From Raphanus sativus (lineage: Eukaryota; Streptophyta; Magnoliopsida; Brassicales; Brassicaceae): DNA of 64,000 nucleotides. The number at the start of each line of letters is the position of its first letter. The stretch's first letter is position 1. The notes beneath the pieces were generated by a model, which did not search any database, was not told the origin of the DNA, and saw nothing but the letters and a program-made list of their open reading frames with translations. The position numbers were made by a program, and so were the translations under genes. The stretch is taken from NCBI RefSeq assembly GCF_000801105.2, contig NC_079519.1, forward strand, positions 5,020,668 to 5,084,667, given 5' to 3'. This document shows positions 41,492 through 52,097 of the stretch, one piece after another.

Positions 41492-43819
41492 ATGGCAAGA
41501 CGTTTTTCAAAAGAAGAAAAAGGGAAGAGTATAACTTCTAGAGACAAAGATACTCACATCACAAGAATCAAAGCACCTTGCGTAGACAACGCAGCACTCA
41601 TCAAGGAGAACGCGCTCACACTCATAGGAAGGGTCACTAACCTTCAGGAACAGAAGATCTGGGCCCTGTTACCAGCGCTACCTCGCAAGTGGCACCTACA
41701 AGGGAGTGTTACAGGGTCAGACCTGGGAAATGGGTACTTTCAATTCAGATTTGAGAGGGAGGAGGACTTACGCAGAGTACTCGACAATAGGCCATACCAC
41801 TTCTCTTATTGGATGGTCATCATCCAGAGGTGGGAGCCGGTCATCTCACACTCCTTCCCGTCACAGATCCCGTTCTGGATCCGAATCAAAGGCCTCCCAC
41901 TACACTTCTGGATGGATGAAGTTGTCTGCAGCGTAGGAAAAGAGCTCGGAACACTGGTTGACCATGAGTTAACAAAAACAACAGCTCGAGTCAGAGTTCT
42001 AGTAGATGGCTTTAAACCTCTTATCAAAAAAGCTGTCATGGAATATGACTCAGGGGAAGAAAGCATTATCTACCTTGACTATGAGAAGTTAGAAAACCAC
42101 TGCTCTTGGTGCTCATCGCTGACTCATCTTAAGAAGGACTGCCCAAGTTATCTGATGGAAAGGCAACAGGAAGTAGCTACTTTCGAGGAAGCTTCACCTG
42201 CACGCATCGAGACTCAAATAAGTAACAGAGACACGGCAACTAACCACTACTACAGAGGTGCAGATCAGCAAACAACAGAAAGATACCGCTCAGATCCTTC
42301 GAGTAAACAACACACGACAGCCTTCCACGAAAGAGTGGATCGTCATGGAAACAACTTTGGAGCACGAATAGGTTCAAAGCAAACTCGAGTTCCGCCACCG
42401 GTCAGATCATCAGATACCAAGCGAGGGGAGTCCACTAACTGGAGACGCAAGGAAGTGGAACAGGAACCTAGACCAGTCGAATACAACTCTCCCCCGTACA
42501 CGACACGAAGAGAACCACTGAGAGAGACGGGAGCACAAAGGAAACACCTGTTCCCTCAAAAGGGACTCAGTGAGTGGCGAGTGAAACCAGCAGGCCAACC
42601 TTTACTATTAGCTCCTCAGACTGTAATTCTTGCTGGTAATCCTCAAAGCGCTACAGAGCAGAACCAACACAATTTAGAAGCTGAGGAAACACCAAAGAGA
42701 CAGACTGAAGAATCAATCATCTCGGAACTTAACGAAGCAACACTACGCTACCTAAACTATCCTGATCCCACAGAAGCAGCAGCCAGAAGACAGAGGGTGA
42801 TGGCAGGAGATGCCAGAGGCCAAACAGAGGAAACAGCAGCAGGCCTTCTGTTGCTCCGAACTGGCCCACCTGATCAGAGAGAAAGGTTCAACCAACAACA
42901 GAACGCCCTAAAGATACCTACAAAGGATCAAATTCTACAGGAGCTTCAGGACGTTACAAAACAGTACCTTAGTTGCGCGAACCCAATTGAAGCAGCAGCC
43001 AGGCAACGTAGAGTCCTTGAAAGCGATGCAGAGGGCCTAACAGAGAGGGCGGCAGAATCAATCTTAGCAGCTACTGCAAACCAACGACGTCCTTTGTCCC
43101 CCTGGGAACGTGGAATAAGATCAGTGAGCCCCCCTGGAATAGACTTCAATGAGGCTATGCAGCCGTCAGATGCAGAAGTTACACCACCACCGGCTCCCTG
43201 TGTTTTTGCCTCTCACTATGCTGGTCCGTCATCACCGGAAAATCCTCCAAACCCCATGTCTAAAGGACAGGGCACTTCACGCCTCCAGTCTATCATAATC
43301 AGCCCTGTATTAGAGGTGGAAGAAGATCAGGTACCACAAAGAGAAATGGGGGAAGTGGCGGATGACGAGGAAACACTACGTAACTATCAGAATAAGACAG
43401 TCTCCCAGAAACCGAAGCAAGTGAGAATTCGCCCACCGCGTCTATCCCCCAATATTCTTCGCGGAGCTAGCTCAAAGAAAAGGAAGCTCTCACAACTCCA
43501 GCAATCCCCCAGCTGTGGAAGTAAGCGAGTTAACAGAGGTCTTCCAAGAGACTCTGGGACAGTAGGAGAGGATCGTCGGGGAACCAGTCTCATTGGAGGA
43601 AGGAACCCAATGGAGAAAACTCCAGCAATACAGTTAATTCCTGCTACAAGCAAAACACAGAGAGATGGTCAGACAGGAATACAGAAGCAGCCTACTTCAA
43701 ATCAGACAAACGAAACAGCTGGACCTTCAAGAAGGGGACCGAACCCATCGACAAAGCAACCTCCATCTCGCCCTCAGAGAAAGCAGGATTTTCGGTCTCC
43801 TCCACCCCCGGCTCCTTAG
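41492..43819 (+). CDS. LINE ORF1 protein (second copy)
   Basis: 775 residues, identical in sequence to the protein at 32664-34991: DUF4283, CSWCSSLTHLKKDC zinc knuckle, duplicated ~48-residue block in the tail. Probably the same locus represented twice. Confidence 0.9.
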   Translation: MARRFSKEEKGKSITSRDKDTHITRIKAPCVDNAALIKENALTLIGRVTNLQEQKIWALLPALPRKWHLQGSVTGSDLGNGYFQFRFEREEDLRRVLDNRPYHFSYWMVIIQRWEPVISHSFPSQIPFWIRIKGLPLHFWMDEVVCSVGKELGTLVDHELTKTTARVRVLVDGFKPLIKKAVMEYDSGEESIIYLDYEKLENHCSWCSSLTHLKKDCPSYLMERQQEVATFEEASPARIETQISNRDTATNHYYRGADQQTTERYRSDPSSKQHTTAFHERVDRHGNNFGARIGSKQTRVPPPVRSSDTKRGESTNWRRKEVEQEPRPVEYNSPPYTTRREPLRETGAQRKHLFPQKGLSEWRVKPAGQPLLLAPQTVILAGNPQSATEQNQHNLEAEETPKRQTEESIISELNEATLRYLNYPDPTEAAARRQRVMAGDARGQTEETAAGLLLLRTGPPDQRERFNQQQNALKIPTKDQILQELQDVTKQYLSCANPIEAAARQRRVLESDAEGLTERAAESILAATANQRRPLSPWERGIRSVSPPGIDFNEAMQPSDAEVTPPPAPCVFASHYAGPSSPENPPNPMSKGQGTSRLQSIIISPVLEVEEDQVPQREMGEVADDEETLRNYQNKTVSQKPKQVRIRPPRLSPNILRGASSKKRKLSQLQQSPSCGSKRVNRGLPRDSGTVGEDRRGTSLIGGRNPMEKTPAIQLIPATSKTQRDGQTGIQKQPTSNQTNETAGPSRRGPNPSTKQPPSRPQRKQDFRSPPPPAP

Positions 43820-43872
43820 TAGCTCTGAGCTGGAACTGTTGTGGGCTGGGGAACCCCATAACAGTCCAGCGT

Positions 43873-46800
43873 TTGAGGGAGATTCATCGGAGAAACTCCC
43901 CAGACATCTTCTTCCTTATGGAGACAAAGAACGACACAGCTATTATCCTTGACAAATTACAGTGGCTCTCCATCGATAACTACCATGCTGTTCCCCCTAC
44001 TAGCTCGGGAGGTGGTGGTCTCTTCCTTATCTGGAAGAATCATATCAAACTCACGGTAAGGACAAGCACAAAGAACCTCATTGATACGGTGATAGAAGAC
44101 AAAGGAAAGACATATCAAATCACCTTCGTTTATGGAGAACCAGACCATACCAAAAGGCTTCAAATTTGGAATGAACTCTCGACTCTACAACCCTCGCCTG
44201 GAGAGCCATGGCTCTTGACTGGAGACTTCAACGAGTTGACCGACAATAGTGAAAAGAAAGGAGGCCCTGAGCGAGCAGAAGGATCTTTTTGCTCGTTTAG
44301 AACTTTCCTGTCAAGCAACGGACTCTTTGATGTCAAACATTATGGGAATTATTTATCGTGGAGGGGCAAAAGAAGTACCTACCTTGTGCAGTGCCGACTG
44401 GATCGAACTATAAGTAACAGTGAATGGTTTGACACCTTCCCGTCGTCGCGATGCCAATACCTCCGATATGAAGGATCTGATCATAGACCGCTGCTCACTT
44501 TCCTGGACACAAGAAGGAAAAAAGGTGCAAAGATCTTCAGATTTGACAGGCGACTTAAAGATAATCCTGAAGTCAGGAAACTGGTTCAGGAAATTTGGGA
44601 TTCAGTTCCTTACCTCGATGTGGAAGCAAAACTATCCTGCTGTAGGAAGGCCATATGTAGTTGGAGCAGAGTCTTTCATGAGAACAGCCGGAAGGCACTG
44701 GAGGCACTTCGATCTCAATTAGATGCAGCAATGACGAATCAGGTGCCACAGGATGATCTCATTCATGAGATAAATACAAACCTGCTTAAAGCCTACAAAG
44801 CAGAAGAGGATTATTGGAGGCAACGAAGTAGACAACTATGGCTTACACTAGGGGATTCTAATACTGGCTATTTCCACGCCTCTACTAAGGCCAGGAAGGC
44901 CAAAAATAGACTCACAGTCATTGAGGATGAGAATGGAATACCGTGGTTCGAAGAGGAGCAGATTGCCGGTGTTATATGTAAGTATTTCGACCATATCTTC
45001 ACTTCAGAGCAGCATGATGGTCTACAAACAGTAGAAAAAGCGCTTCAACACTGTGTCACTGATGAAATGAATGAAGCATTAATTAAGGCGCCATCTGATA
45101 TAGAAATAAAGGAGGCTACCTTTGCCATTCACCCGGACAAAGCCCCGGGTCCTGATGGGTTCTCGGCGAGCTTCTTTCATGCCAACTGGGAAGTTGTGGG
45201 ATCAGATGTGATCAGGGAGATCAAAGCCTTCTTTGCTACAGAAAACCTCCGCACCTCGCAAAACGTTACACACGTTAGACTCATTCCAAAGATAGTAGGA
45301 GCAAAAAGGGTTGCTGATTACCGTCCTATCGCTTTATGCAATGTCTACTTCAAAATTATATCCAAGCTGCTGGCACTCAGACTTAAGCCTATTCTACAAC
45401 ACATTATCTCAGAGAACCAGTCAGCATTTATTCCAGGCAGAGCAATAGCAGACAACATCCTAATCACCCACGAAGTGCTACAGTACCTAAAGACCTCTCA
45501 AGCGCAAAAGAAGTGTACGATGGCAGTGAAAACTGACATGTCTAAAGCATATGACAGAGTCGAATGGAGGTTCATATCGCAAGTACTTAAGAGACTAGGA
45601 TTCCATGAGAAGTGGATCAATCTAATAATGCAATGCGTGACTACGGTATCCTACTCTTATCTGATTAATGATTCAGTTCTAGGAGCGGTCAAACCTAACA
45701 GAGGCATTAGACAGGGAGATCCCCTATCTCCCTATCTGTTCATTCTATGTGGCCAAGTTCTATCGGGATTATGCAAAGAAGCAGGACGAGATGGTACCTT
45801 GCAAGGAATAAGAGTGGCACGTGGTAGCCCGAGGGTGAACCATTTGCTCTTTGCTGATGACACAATGTTCTTCTGCTACTCCTCACCATCGAGCTGCAAC
45901 AAGTTGAAGGAGATCTTGTGGGAGTATGAACAAGCCTCGGGTCAAAAAATCAACAAGGATAAATCAGCGGTTACCTTCTCTTCAAAGACATCTGCAGAAA
46001 CAAAGAACATTGTCAAAAGTCTGTTGGGCATCTCTAAGGAAGGAGGACAAGGTAAATACTTGGGCTTACCGGAGCACTTCGGTAGAAAGAAGAAGGACCT
46101 CTTCACAGCTCTGGTTGATAGAATCCGGCAAAGAGCTAACAGTCTATCCACGCGCTTCTTGTCTAGGGCAGGGAAGCTAACTATGCTACAAGCTGTGCTA
46201 ACTGCCATCCCCACCTTCTCCATGTCTTGCTTTGAACTGCCCGTTAGTCTCTGCAAGCGCATACAATCAGTATTCACAAGGTTTTGGTGGGATAAACCAA
46301 ACGGGAAAAGAAAGATTGCTTGGGTTTCTTGGGACAAGATTACGAGGCCTAAGGCAGGAGGGGGATTGGGGATTAGAGATATACAGTTATTTAACCAAGC
46401 TCTCCTAGCTAAACAAGCGTGGAAGATCCTCACTAAACCAGATAGCCTATTAGCACGGGTTCTTTTAGGAAAATACTGTCACTCTACAACTTTCATGGAG
46501 GCAAAGGTTCCATCAGTGTGCTCTCACGGGTGGAGAAGTATACTACATGGAAGGGATTTACTAATAGGCAACCTAGGACGAGCAATTGGAAACGGAGAGA
46601 CTACAAAGGTTTGGAAAGACGTGTGGATCTCGCTAGAGACTCAAGTGAAACCGTTTGGACCTATACCAGAAGCAGCTATAGATCTCACAGTCTCGGACTT
46701 CCTAACTACAGATATGAAATGGAACCAGAGCAGAATTGAAGCTTTCCTACCTCAACTATCGAAGGAGATCCAACTCCTTCAGCCAAGCATCGCCAAAACA

Positions 46801-47841
46801 GAAGACACTTTCATCTGGCAACCACTTCCCTCAGGAGTATATACTACTCGCTCAGGATATTTCTCCGTATCATTGCAGACAGCTACAAGTCCAAACCCAT
46901 GTCAAGGATCCTTTAATTGGGTTAAAGATGTTTGGTCAGCAGCTTGTTCACCAAAAATGAAGCTCTTTCTATGGTCTACCATACAACGAGCTCTGCCTTT
47001 AGGAGAGAACCTACAGCAAAGGGGATTGATATCAGGAGCCTTATGCAAAAGATGTAATGTGCTGGAAACTGCCATTCATACCTTCTTTCATTGCCCATTC
47101 GCCCAAGAGGTGTGGAGGAGGATCCCACTGGCTAATGTGGTTCACCTAGCTACTATTGAGAGTTTCTCAGATGCAATGGTGGTTTTTAAAGGAACGGTAT
47201 GTCTACCACCAACAGGAGCGACGGGAGCCATACTACCTTGGATCTGCTGGACAATTTGGAATGCAAGGAATAGACTTGTCTTCGAGAACAAATCTTTGTC
47301 ACCTACAGAAGCAGCAACAAGTGGTCTACGATTAGCAAGGGAATGGGCATCAGCACAAGTACCGATCAACTCAAACGCCAGGTCGTTACCTCAATCTCGG
47401 AGACAGATGCAGCTACCAACAGACGATCCCCTGGTGGTGACTTGTAGATCGGACGCGGCATGGGATATTAGATCGAAAAGAGCCGGCTTTGCGTGGATTC
47501 TAACCGACTCGACAGGAAACTCCATCGAACGAGGCAACGCTACTCAGGATATGATCAACTCGCCTCTGATTGCGGAAGCTATTGCTCTCCGATCAGCTCT
47601 CACCTCTGCAGAGAAATTAGGGCTTCCAAAGCTCCGATGCTTCTCTGACAATGAAACGCTCATTCGAGCTATCACTTGCGACATGCAGGTTAAGGAAATC
47701 TTCGGTATCATCAGAGATATCAAGCAACTCTCCTCTGCTTTCGTCGCAATCTCCTTCTCTCACTTTTATCGTTCTTCGAATGTTGAGGCTGACGCCTTAG
47801 CAAAACAATCACTTGCATCGTCTTTGTATTTGGACCCATGA
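43873..47841 (+). CDS. LINE ORF2 polyprotein (second copy)
   Basis: 1322 residues, identical to the protein at 35045-39013, with endonuclease, reverse transcriptase (FADD), zf-RVT and RNase H motifs intact. Probably the same locus represented twice. Confidence 0.9.
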   Translation: MREIHRRNSPDIFFLMETKNDTAIILDKLQWLSIDNYHAVPPTSSGGGGLFLIWKNHIKLTVRTSTKNLIDTVIEDKGKTYQITFVYGEPDHTKRLQIWNELSTLQPSPGEPWLLTGDFNELTDNSEKKGGPERAEGSFCSFRTFLSSNGLFDVKHYGNYLSWRGKRSTYLVQCRLDRTISNSEWFDTFPSSRCQYLRYEGSDHRPLLTFLDTRRKKGAKIFRFDRRLKDNPEVRKLVQEIWDSVPYLDVEAKLSCCRKAICSWSRVFHENSRKALEALRSQLDAAMTNQVPQDDLIHEINTNLLKAYKAEEDYWRQRSRQLWLTLGDSNTGYFHASTKARKAKNRLTVIEDENGIPWFEEEQIAGVICKYFDHIFTSEQHDGLQTVEKALQHCVTDEMNEALIKAPSDIEIKEATFAIHPDKAPGPDGFSASFFHANWEVVGSDVIREIKAFFATENLRTSQNVTHVRLIPKIVGAKRVADYRPIALCNVYFKIISKLLALRLKPILQHIISENQSAFIPGRAIADNILITHEVLQYLKTSQAQKKCTMAVKTDMSKAYDRVEWRFISQVLKRLGFHEKWINLIMQCVTTVSYSYLINDSVLGAVKPNRGIRQGDPLSPYLFILCGQVLSGLCKEAGRDGTLQGIRVARGSPRVNHLLFADDTMFFCYSSPSSCNKLKEILWEYEQASGQKINKDKSAVTFSSKTSAETKNIVKSLLGISKEGGQGKYLGLPEHFGRKKKDLFTALVDRIRQRANSLSTRFLSRAGKLTMLQAVLTAIPTFSMSCFELPVSLCKRIQSVFTRFWWDKPNGKRKIAWVSWDKITRPKAGGGLGIRDIQLFNQALLAKQAWKILTKPDSLLARVLLGKYCHSTTFMEAKVPSVCSHGWRSILHGRDLLIGNLGRAIGNGETTKVWKDVWISLETQVKPFGPIPEAAIDLTVSDFLTTDMKWNQSRIEAFLPQLSKEIQLLQPSIAKTEDTFIWQPLPSGVYTTRSGYFSVSLQTATSPNPCQGSFNWVKDVWSAACSPKMKLFLWSTIQRALPLGENLQQRGLISGALCKRCNVLETAIHTFFHCPFAQEVWRRIPLANVVHLATIESFSDAMVVFKGTVCLPPTGATGAILPWICWTIWNARNRLVFENKSLSPTEAATSGLRLAREWASAQVPINSNARSLPQSRRQMQLPTDDPLVVTCRSDAAWDIRSKRAGFAWILTDSTGNSIERGNATQDMINSPLIAEAIALRSALTSAEKLGLPKLRCFSDNETLIRAITCDMQVKEIFGIIRDIKQLSSAFVAISFSHFYRSSNVEADALAKQSLASSLYLDP

Positions 47842-47933
47842 TTGGGCTGACTCTGGGCCTGAGGCCATTCTATTTAATATATTAAGCATGTGTTTCACAA
47901 AAAAAAAAAAAAATAGTTGGTTGAGAAAAAAAA

Positions 47934-48894
47934 GGCTTAAGGGTTAGATGATATCACAAAACTCTACATACCTTTTGAGATTTCTTGAACGAGAGCTGGA
48001 ACAACCATACCGGCATAAGAATCTCCTACGACATAGAAAGGGTTAGAGAAAAACTCTTCATGTCTTCCTAGCCACTGCACAACAAAGGAAGCTTCTAAAA
48101 ATCTATGCACTTTTGTTTAGTTTAGGTGTAAAAAACATTCAAGTTTTTTTTTTTTTTTACCTTGTGAAGAAACTCATAGATCCGTTTGGCCTCTCCTGAA
48201 TCACTAGGTTTGTCAACAAGAAGAGTTCTTGAGTAGGAGAAACCAGTTCCAACAGGCTGATCCAAGTATATTATGCTTGAAGTCTGATGAAAAATGATCA
48301 AGAATTAATTGATTCGTCGGTTTTTGTGATCATCTTCATACTCACTTTTGTGTTACCTTTGTCCATGAGTATGTAGTAGAGACCAAAGAAGGGAGGGGTC
48401 CATTGTAAACATCAAGTTTCATAGCCAGCGGCCCTGCTCATCATATAAACATAAAAGAGTAACCAGAGATGCACACAGGAATAAGTTTATTTATCAATTT
48501 TTTTTAGATTTCACCATTCTGAAAAAGAAGAGCAGAGATGAAAGAGCAGCCACAGGTCGTCCACTTATCCAAATAAGAAGCGGGTCTTCTTCAGGGTTCC
48601 TCTCAGACTTGATGAAGTAGTAGAACAATTGCACTTCTTCCTCCTCGCCGACACCAATGTACCTTCATTCACAAGAAACAGTAATTTGTACTTGGATAAA
48701 TCTCCAAATTTCGGAACTAAACACAAGAAGAAGAGAGAACAAAACCCGGTTTCAAGCTCAAAGGGAAGAGGGCCGTCAAAACCAGGAAGAAACTTGATGA
48801 TAGAGGCAGAACCAGCATGATGCTGGTTCAAGAAGACAAGTTGAAGAAGCAGAAGCAGTGATTTCAGAACAGAGGAAACGTAGTCGTTCACCAT
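47934..48894 (-). pseudogene. SCPL pseudogene C (5' half only)
   Basis: Repeats 39106-40065: ATG at 48894 ([20 protein letters not shown]), the same frameshift at GxPGCSS (~48550), [14 protein letters not shown] and GDSYAG. The 3' half is absent because LINE copy 2 and foreign DNA lie to its left. It is most simply the true 5' half of SCPL-B seen a second time. Confidence 0.85.
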
Positions 48895-49244
48895 TCCTTT
48901 TCAGAGCTTCTCTAAGAACTGAACAACTAGTGGATTTTTATACTAATAAGTAAAAGTGAAAACCAAAAAAAAAAGAAATAGTCGCTAGACACTCTTCATC
49001 TTTTAACTTTGGCTTCATCACTGAACTTGTCACATTTTTTTTTAAATGGGAATATTTCGTGCATGATCTTCAAACCGTATATAATAACGTCGAACAGAAT
49101 ACAAAATTACTACGTAACTACCATGGCGAGCGTAAAAACAAGTTCAAATGTGTTTAGTGATACGTTATCGTCATCATACAGTGTAATATGTTAACAAACA
49201 AACAAACCTCAATGGCTAACAAGTTTTGATTATGGGAAGAGTCA

Positions 49245-49363
49245 TCAGCGAGGCATATTGTCATTTTCTGTGATAATCAGGATGCCATTGTCTTTGTTCC
49301 ACACACACGCCCGATCACAAAGATCTTTCAGGGCAGATTCTAAGAAATATTCAATAACAGCAT
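49245..49363 (-). pseudogene. Unidentified exon-like fragment (second copy)
   Basis: Same as 40416-40534: CTGTCAG acceptor, AVIEYFLESALKDLCDRACV onward, terminal MPR-stop. Not recognised. Lies between the SCPL 5' flank and a Kunitz fragment. Confidence 0.4.
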
Positions 49364-49395
49364 CTGACAGGGAAAAAAGAAGCAAAAAAAAAAAA

Positions 49396-49475
49396 ACTGG
49401 CAATACATAAGCTTGTAAGCATCTCCATCTTGAATCTGAAACAAGCTATTCTCTATACCTTTCATCGGATTACTT
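49396..49475 (-). pseudogene. Fragment of a DR4-like Kunitz gene
   Basis: Closely matches 50033-50105 inside the DR4-like gene (KLMYC, DAYKL, FQIQ codons on the minus strand), lacking one Glu codon. It is only ~80 bp long and has no start, signal or flanking exons. The first duplicate copy is cut by the N gap at 40610. Confidence 0.72.
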
Positions 49476-49618
49476 ACTCTGGCACATGATTATCATTGTG
49501 TTGTCATTTCTTTTCTTCTTCTCTGACTCCCTCTCTATAATACACAACTTCTACTACAAATGATTAATTCATGAGTGAAATTGATTAAAAATTAAACTAT
49601 ACCAGAATGTTAAAAATA

Positions 49619-49830
49619 AACATGGTTACATCATAAACATGGTATCGCCACAAGCCTTCTAACATGCATACAATAACCATATGTTTTATTCCATTATAAA
49701 CCGTTGGTTACATCACAAACTTGGTGTTGTCACAAGGATTCTTTTAACATACATACAATAACCATGTCTTATTTCATATAAACCGTTGGTTACATCACAA
49801 CTTTGGTATGATCACAAGCATTCTCCAACC
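49619..49830. repeat. ~82 bp tandem repeat, 2.6 units, 3' of the DR4-like gene
   Basis: Units start near 49619, 49703 and 49785, each with GGTTACATCAYAAA, CACAAG and (first two) CATACAATAACCAT then TATAAACCG. It lies just beyond the stop codon at 49859 and may fall in the 3' UTR. Confidence 0.8.
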
Positions 49831-49858
49831 ATAATACAAGATACAATTATTTCACATT

Positions 49859-50530
49859 TTAGAACAAAGGGAACATCCTCCAACGAGGCCTGAGATGACA
49901 GTTGGAGTTTGAATCATCATAAGCCCTTTGAAACTTCACAGCAAAAGATTTATCATTGCTAAGAACCAAACGTCGCACACCAAGATCATCGATCTCTAGA
50001 CCCACGTCGATACACGAAACAGAGGAGATAACCGGACAATACATAAGCTTGTAAGCATCTCCATCTTCTTGAATCTGAAACAAACTATTCCCTTTACCTT
50101 TCTCACCACCAATGCTCACAAAGCTCTTCCTGAGTTGCACAGAGTGGTCGATTCTCCACACTTTAGATTCAGGGCATAACCAAACCGTGGAATCAAACTC
50201 GAGGCTGAGGCTAGCTGAGAGCTGGACATCCTTGGCTTTGGTGTTGAGCGGAGAGAAAGTTACTGGAAGGCCTGAGAAGAAAGGAGATGATGACTGTACG
50301 ATGTCAAGATTCAAACACGAGTCTTGTGTGTTTACATTTCGGCTTGAAGGGATAAGACCACTTCCGGCTCCGATCTTAGCCGGTATTATGTAGTATTGGA
50401 CATTGGACTGAACTGGATGTCCTGCTATGTCTACGACTGCTTTGCCTGGTAGAGCATTGGCGGCAGAAGCTGCGGCCAAGACGGCTGAGAGAACGGTGAG
50501 AGTGGTTAAACAGAGAGTAAGCATCTTCAT
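49859..50530 (-). CDS. DR4: Kunitz-type inhibitor, DR4 (drought-repressed 4) orthologue
   Basis: Intronless, 223 residues. Residues 1-24 or so form a signal peptide (MKMLTLCLTTLTVLSAVLAA), followed by the Kunitz signature VVDIAGHPVQSNVQYYI. The conserved cysteines are at DSCLNL, WLCPES and YCPVISSVSC. No Lys/Arg occurs in the region around QSSSPFFSG where the reactive loop is expected, so trypsin inhibition is doubtful. Family members inhibit secreted proteases. The position next to a CYP720A1-type gene, with which it is divergently arranged (1.57 kb apart), matches the Arabidopsis DR4 neighbourhood. The C-terminus ends in an unusual basic tail (NCHLRPRWRMFPLF). A Met at residue 3 is an alternative start. 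Confidence 0.87.
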   Translation of the reverse strand: MKMLTLCLTTLTVLSAVLAAASAANALPGKAVVDIAGHPVQSNVQYYIIPAKIGAGSGLIPSSRNVNTQDSCLNLDIVQSSSPFFSGLPVTFSPLNTKAKDVQLSASLSLEFDSTVWLCPESKVWRIDHSVQLRKSFVSIGGEKGKGNSLFQIQEDGDAYKLMYCPVISSVSCIDVGLEIDDLGVRRLVLSNDKSFAVKFQRAYDDSNSNCHLRPRWRMFPLF

Positions 50531-52097
50531 TAGGTTAGAGTTTGTGGTGTGTCTTGTCTAGATAGCTTATCTTTTGTATGCGTATCTTTATGTAACAAAA
50601 ATGCTACTCTAAGTTGTAAGCAGACAATAATTGAAGATCATATCGCACTATAGGTCTTTTTCATTAATCAAGAAATAGTATCCACTCAATGTACGCACGT
50701 TTTTTGCCTCTCAGAATGTTGTGTAACAACTATTTTGTCATTTTGTAAAGATTTTTCAAGGAAACAATTATTGTTAAGCTATAACATTACTAGTCAATGA
50801 AACTAACAATTTAGCACATAATATCTTACTTTCTACAGAAGGTTAGTATCTAGTATCTACCAATCTACCATGAGGTTTTATAAACAAACTAACCTTATTT
50901 TTATAATTTAGCTGGGTTTGGAATGTCTCATTTTCTTTTTTCTTTTTTTAAAAATTTTTTTTCATGAAATTTAAATTTAAAATTTGGAATGTCTCATTTT
51001 CTAACAATGGCCATGTATTAACCAAGGAACGCAATAGTTTCTTGTCATTATTTCTTTATGATTTGCATTCCCATGCAGGATCCTTAAGTTAACTTGAAAA
51101 TCCCAAAGTTATAAATTTGTTAAAAGCCATTGGGTTAAAATGAAAACGATAAGTAAATCAATAGTATACAAAATTTAGGAAAATCCAACCGCTCATTGAA
51201 AACGTTATGTCGTCTTATACAGAAAAATAGTTACTTTTATGTCCATCATGACTTTCTAACTACATGGTTCAATCACCTTTGAAGAACTTGTGTCAACCAT
51301 CCGTTTGATTGGTTATCAGAAACGTCGATCTCTCTCAATGTGCTTCCAATCAAAACTAAAACAATAATTAGCATTGGTGTGAAGTGTAAACAGTGAAGCG
51401 TGTAACAGTATGATTGAGCTACAAGTCAGGAGTCTCCGGCTAACTCGGAGGCTTTCATCCCCAACGCTTCTTACACACGATTGTGTTAGCTGGCTCCTGC
51501 TGGCCACTAATGCCAATTGCATTAGAATAATCATATTCATATATTTTCATACGAATCCTAGCATAATTTCTGCATCAAACGCTATTTTCTTATAAAACTA
51601 CTAGAAGAGAAAAAAAACATGTAAAAGTATATGATTTTTTAAAATAATATTTGACTATGCAAAATGTTTCAATTAGAAACTGCAAACAGACCACGTTTGC
51701 GTCTAAAACGCGTTGTTTCTGATGCGGTTCACGAACTCTCTGCGTGAAACATTATTATTAATAGCCAATAGGCGGTTAGGAACCACACCTTTTTTTTTTA
51801 CCCAACTTTTTTAGTGGCTCCATAAAGTTTGACCTCACCTCATGATTCCTTCACCGCCACGCTAACCTAAAAAAGTCTACTTGAGGTCAAAGTAACCTCG
51901 CAACACTACAACGACGACTCTCTACTTTCTTTTATAATGCTTAACATTATCACCTTCTTTTTCATTTTTTTAAAAAATAATTTCCTCAGCTGCTGCTTAC
52001 TTGTTCTGCAGTCTTAGCTGTAAACTCTGTTTATAAAAACTCTCCACGAACTCTCCACAAACATTGAGACAGAACAAAACAGAGGAGTTGATTTTTA
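50531..52097. promoter_or_regulatory. Divergent intergenic region, DR4 / CYP720A1
   Basis: 1.57 kb between the two start codons. It must hold both promoters. Contains T-rich and AT-rich stretches and the CT/CA-rich leader of the P450 (about 51990-52097). No clear element class, and no further gene supported; short frames at 51316-51595 look accidental. Confidence 0.6.

Larger units (their letters stand above)
41159..47913 (+). mobile_element. LINE, copy 2 (identical to copy 1, no left target duplication)
   Basis: Same element as at 32306-39085 but starting ~27 bp later, directly abutting unrelated DNA (40711-41158). Its 3' end is followed by the TAGTTGGTTGAGA duplication (47914-47933) and SCPL sequence. 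No matching duplication exists on the left, so this is not an independent insertion at this place. Confidence 0.9.
41159..49439. repeat. Near-identical 8.28 kb duplicate of 32331-40610
   Basis: The offset is constant at 8828 (8829 after one extra T in a poly(T) run near 48150). Both LINE proteins are identical, including all silent positions I compared. The only differences seen are that T and the N at 39069. The left edge coincides with the LINE 5' end and the right edge with the N gap of the first copy, which suggests an assembly artefact rather than a true segmental duplication. Confidence 0.93.

Noticed and set aside
41159..49439. Treating the second LINE as an independent insertion
   Set aside because: It has no left target duplication and shares all downstream host DNA with copy 1.
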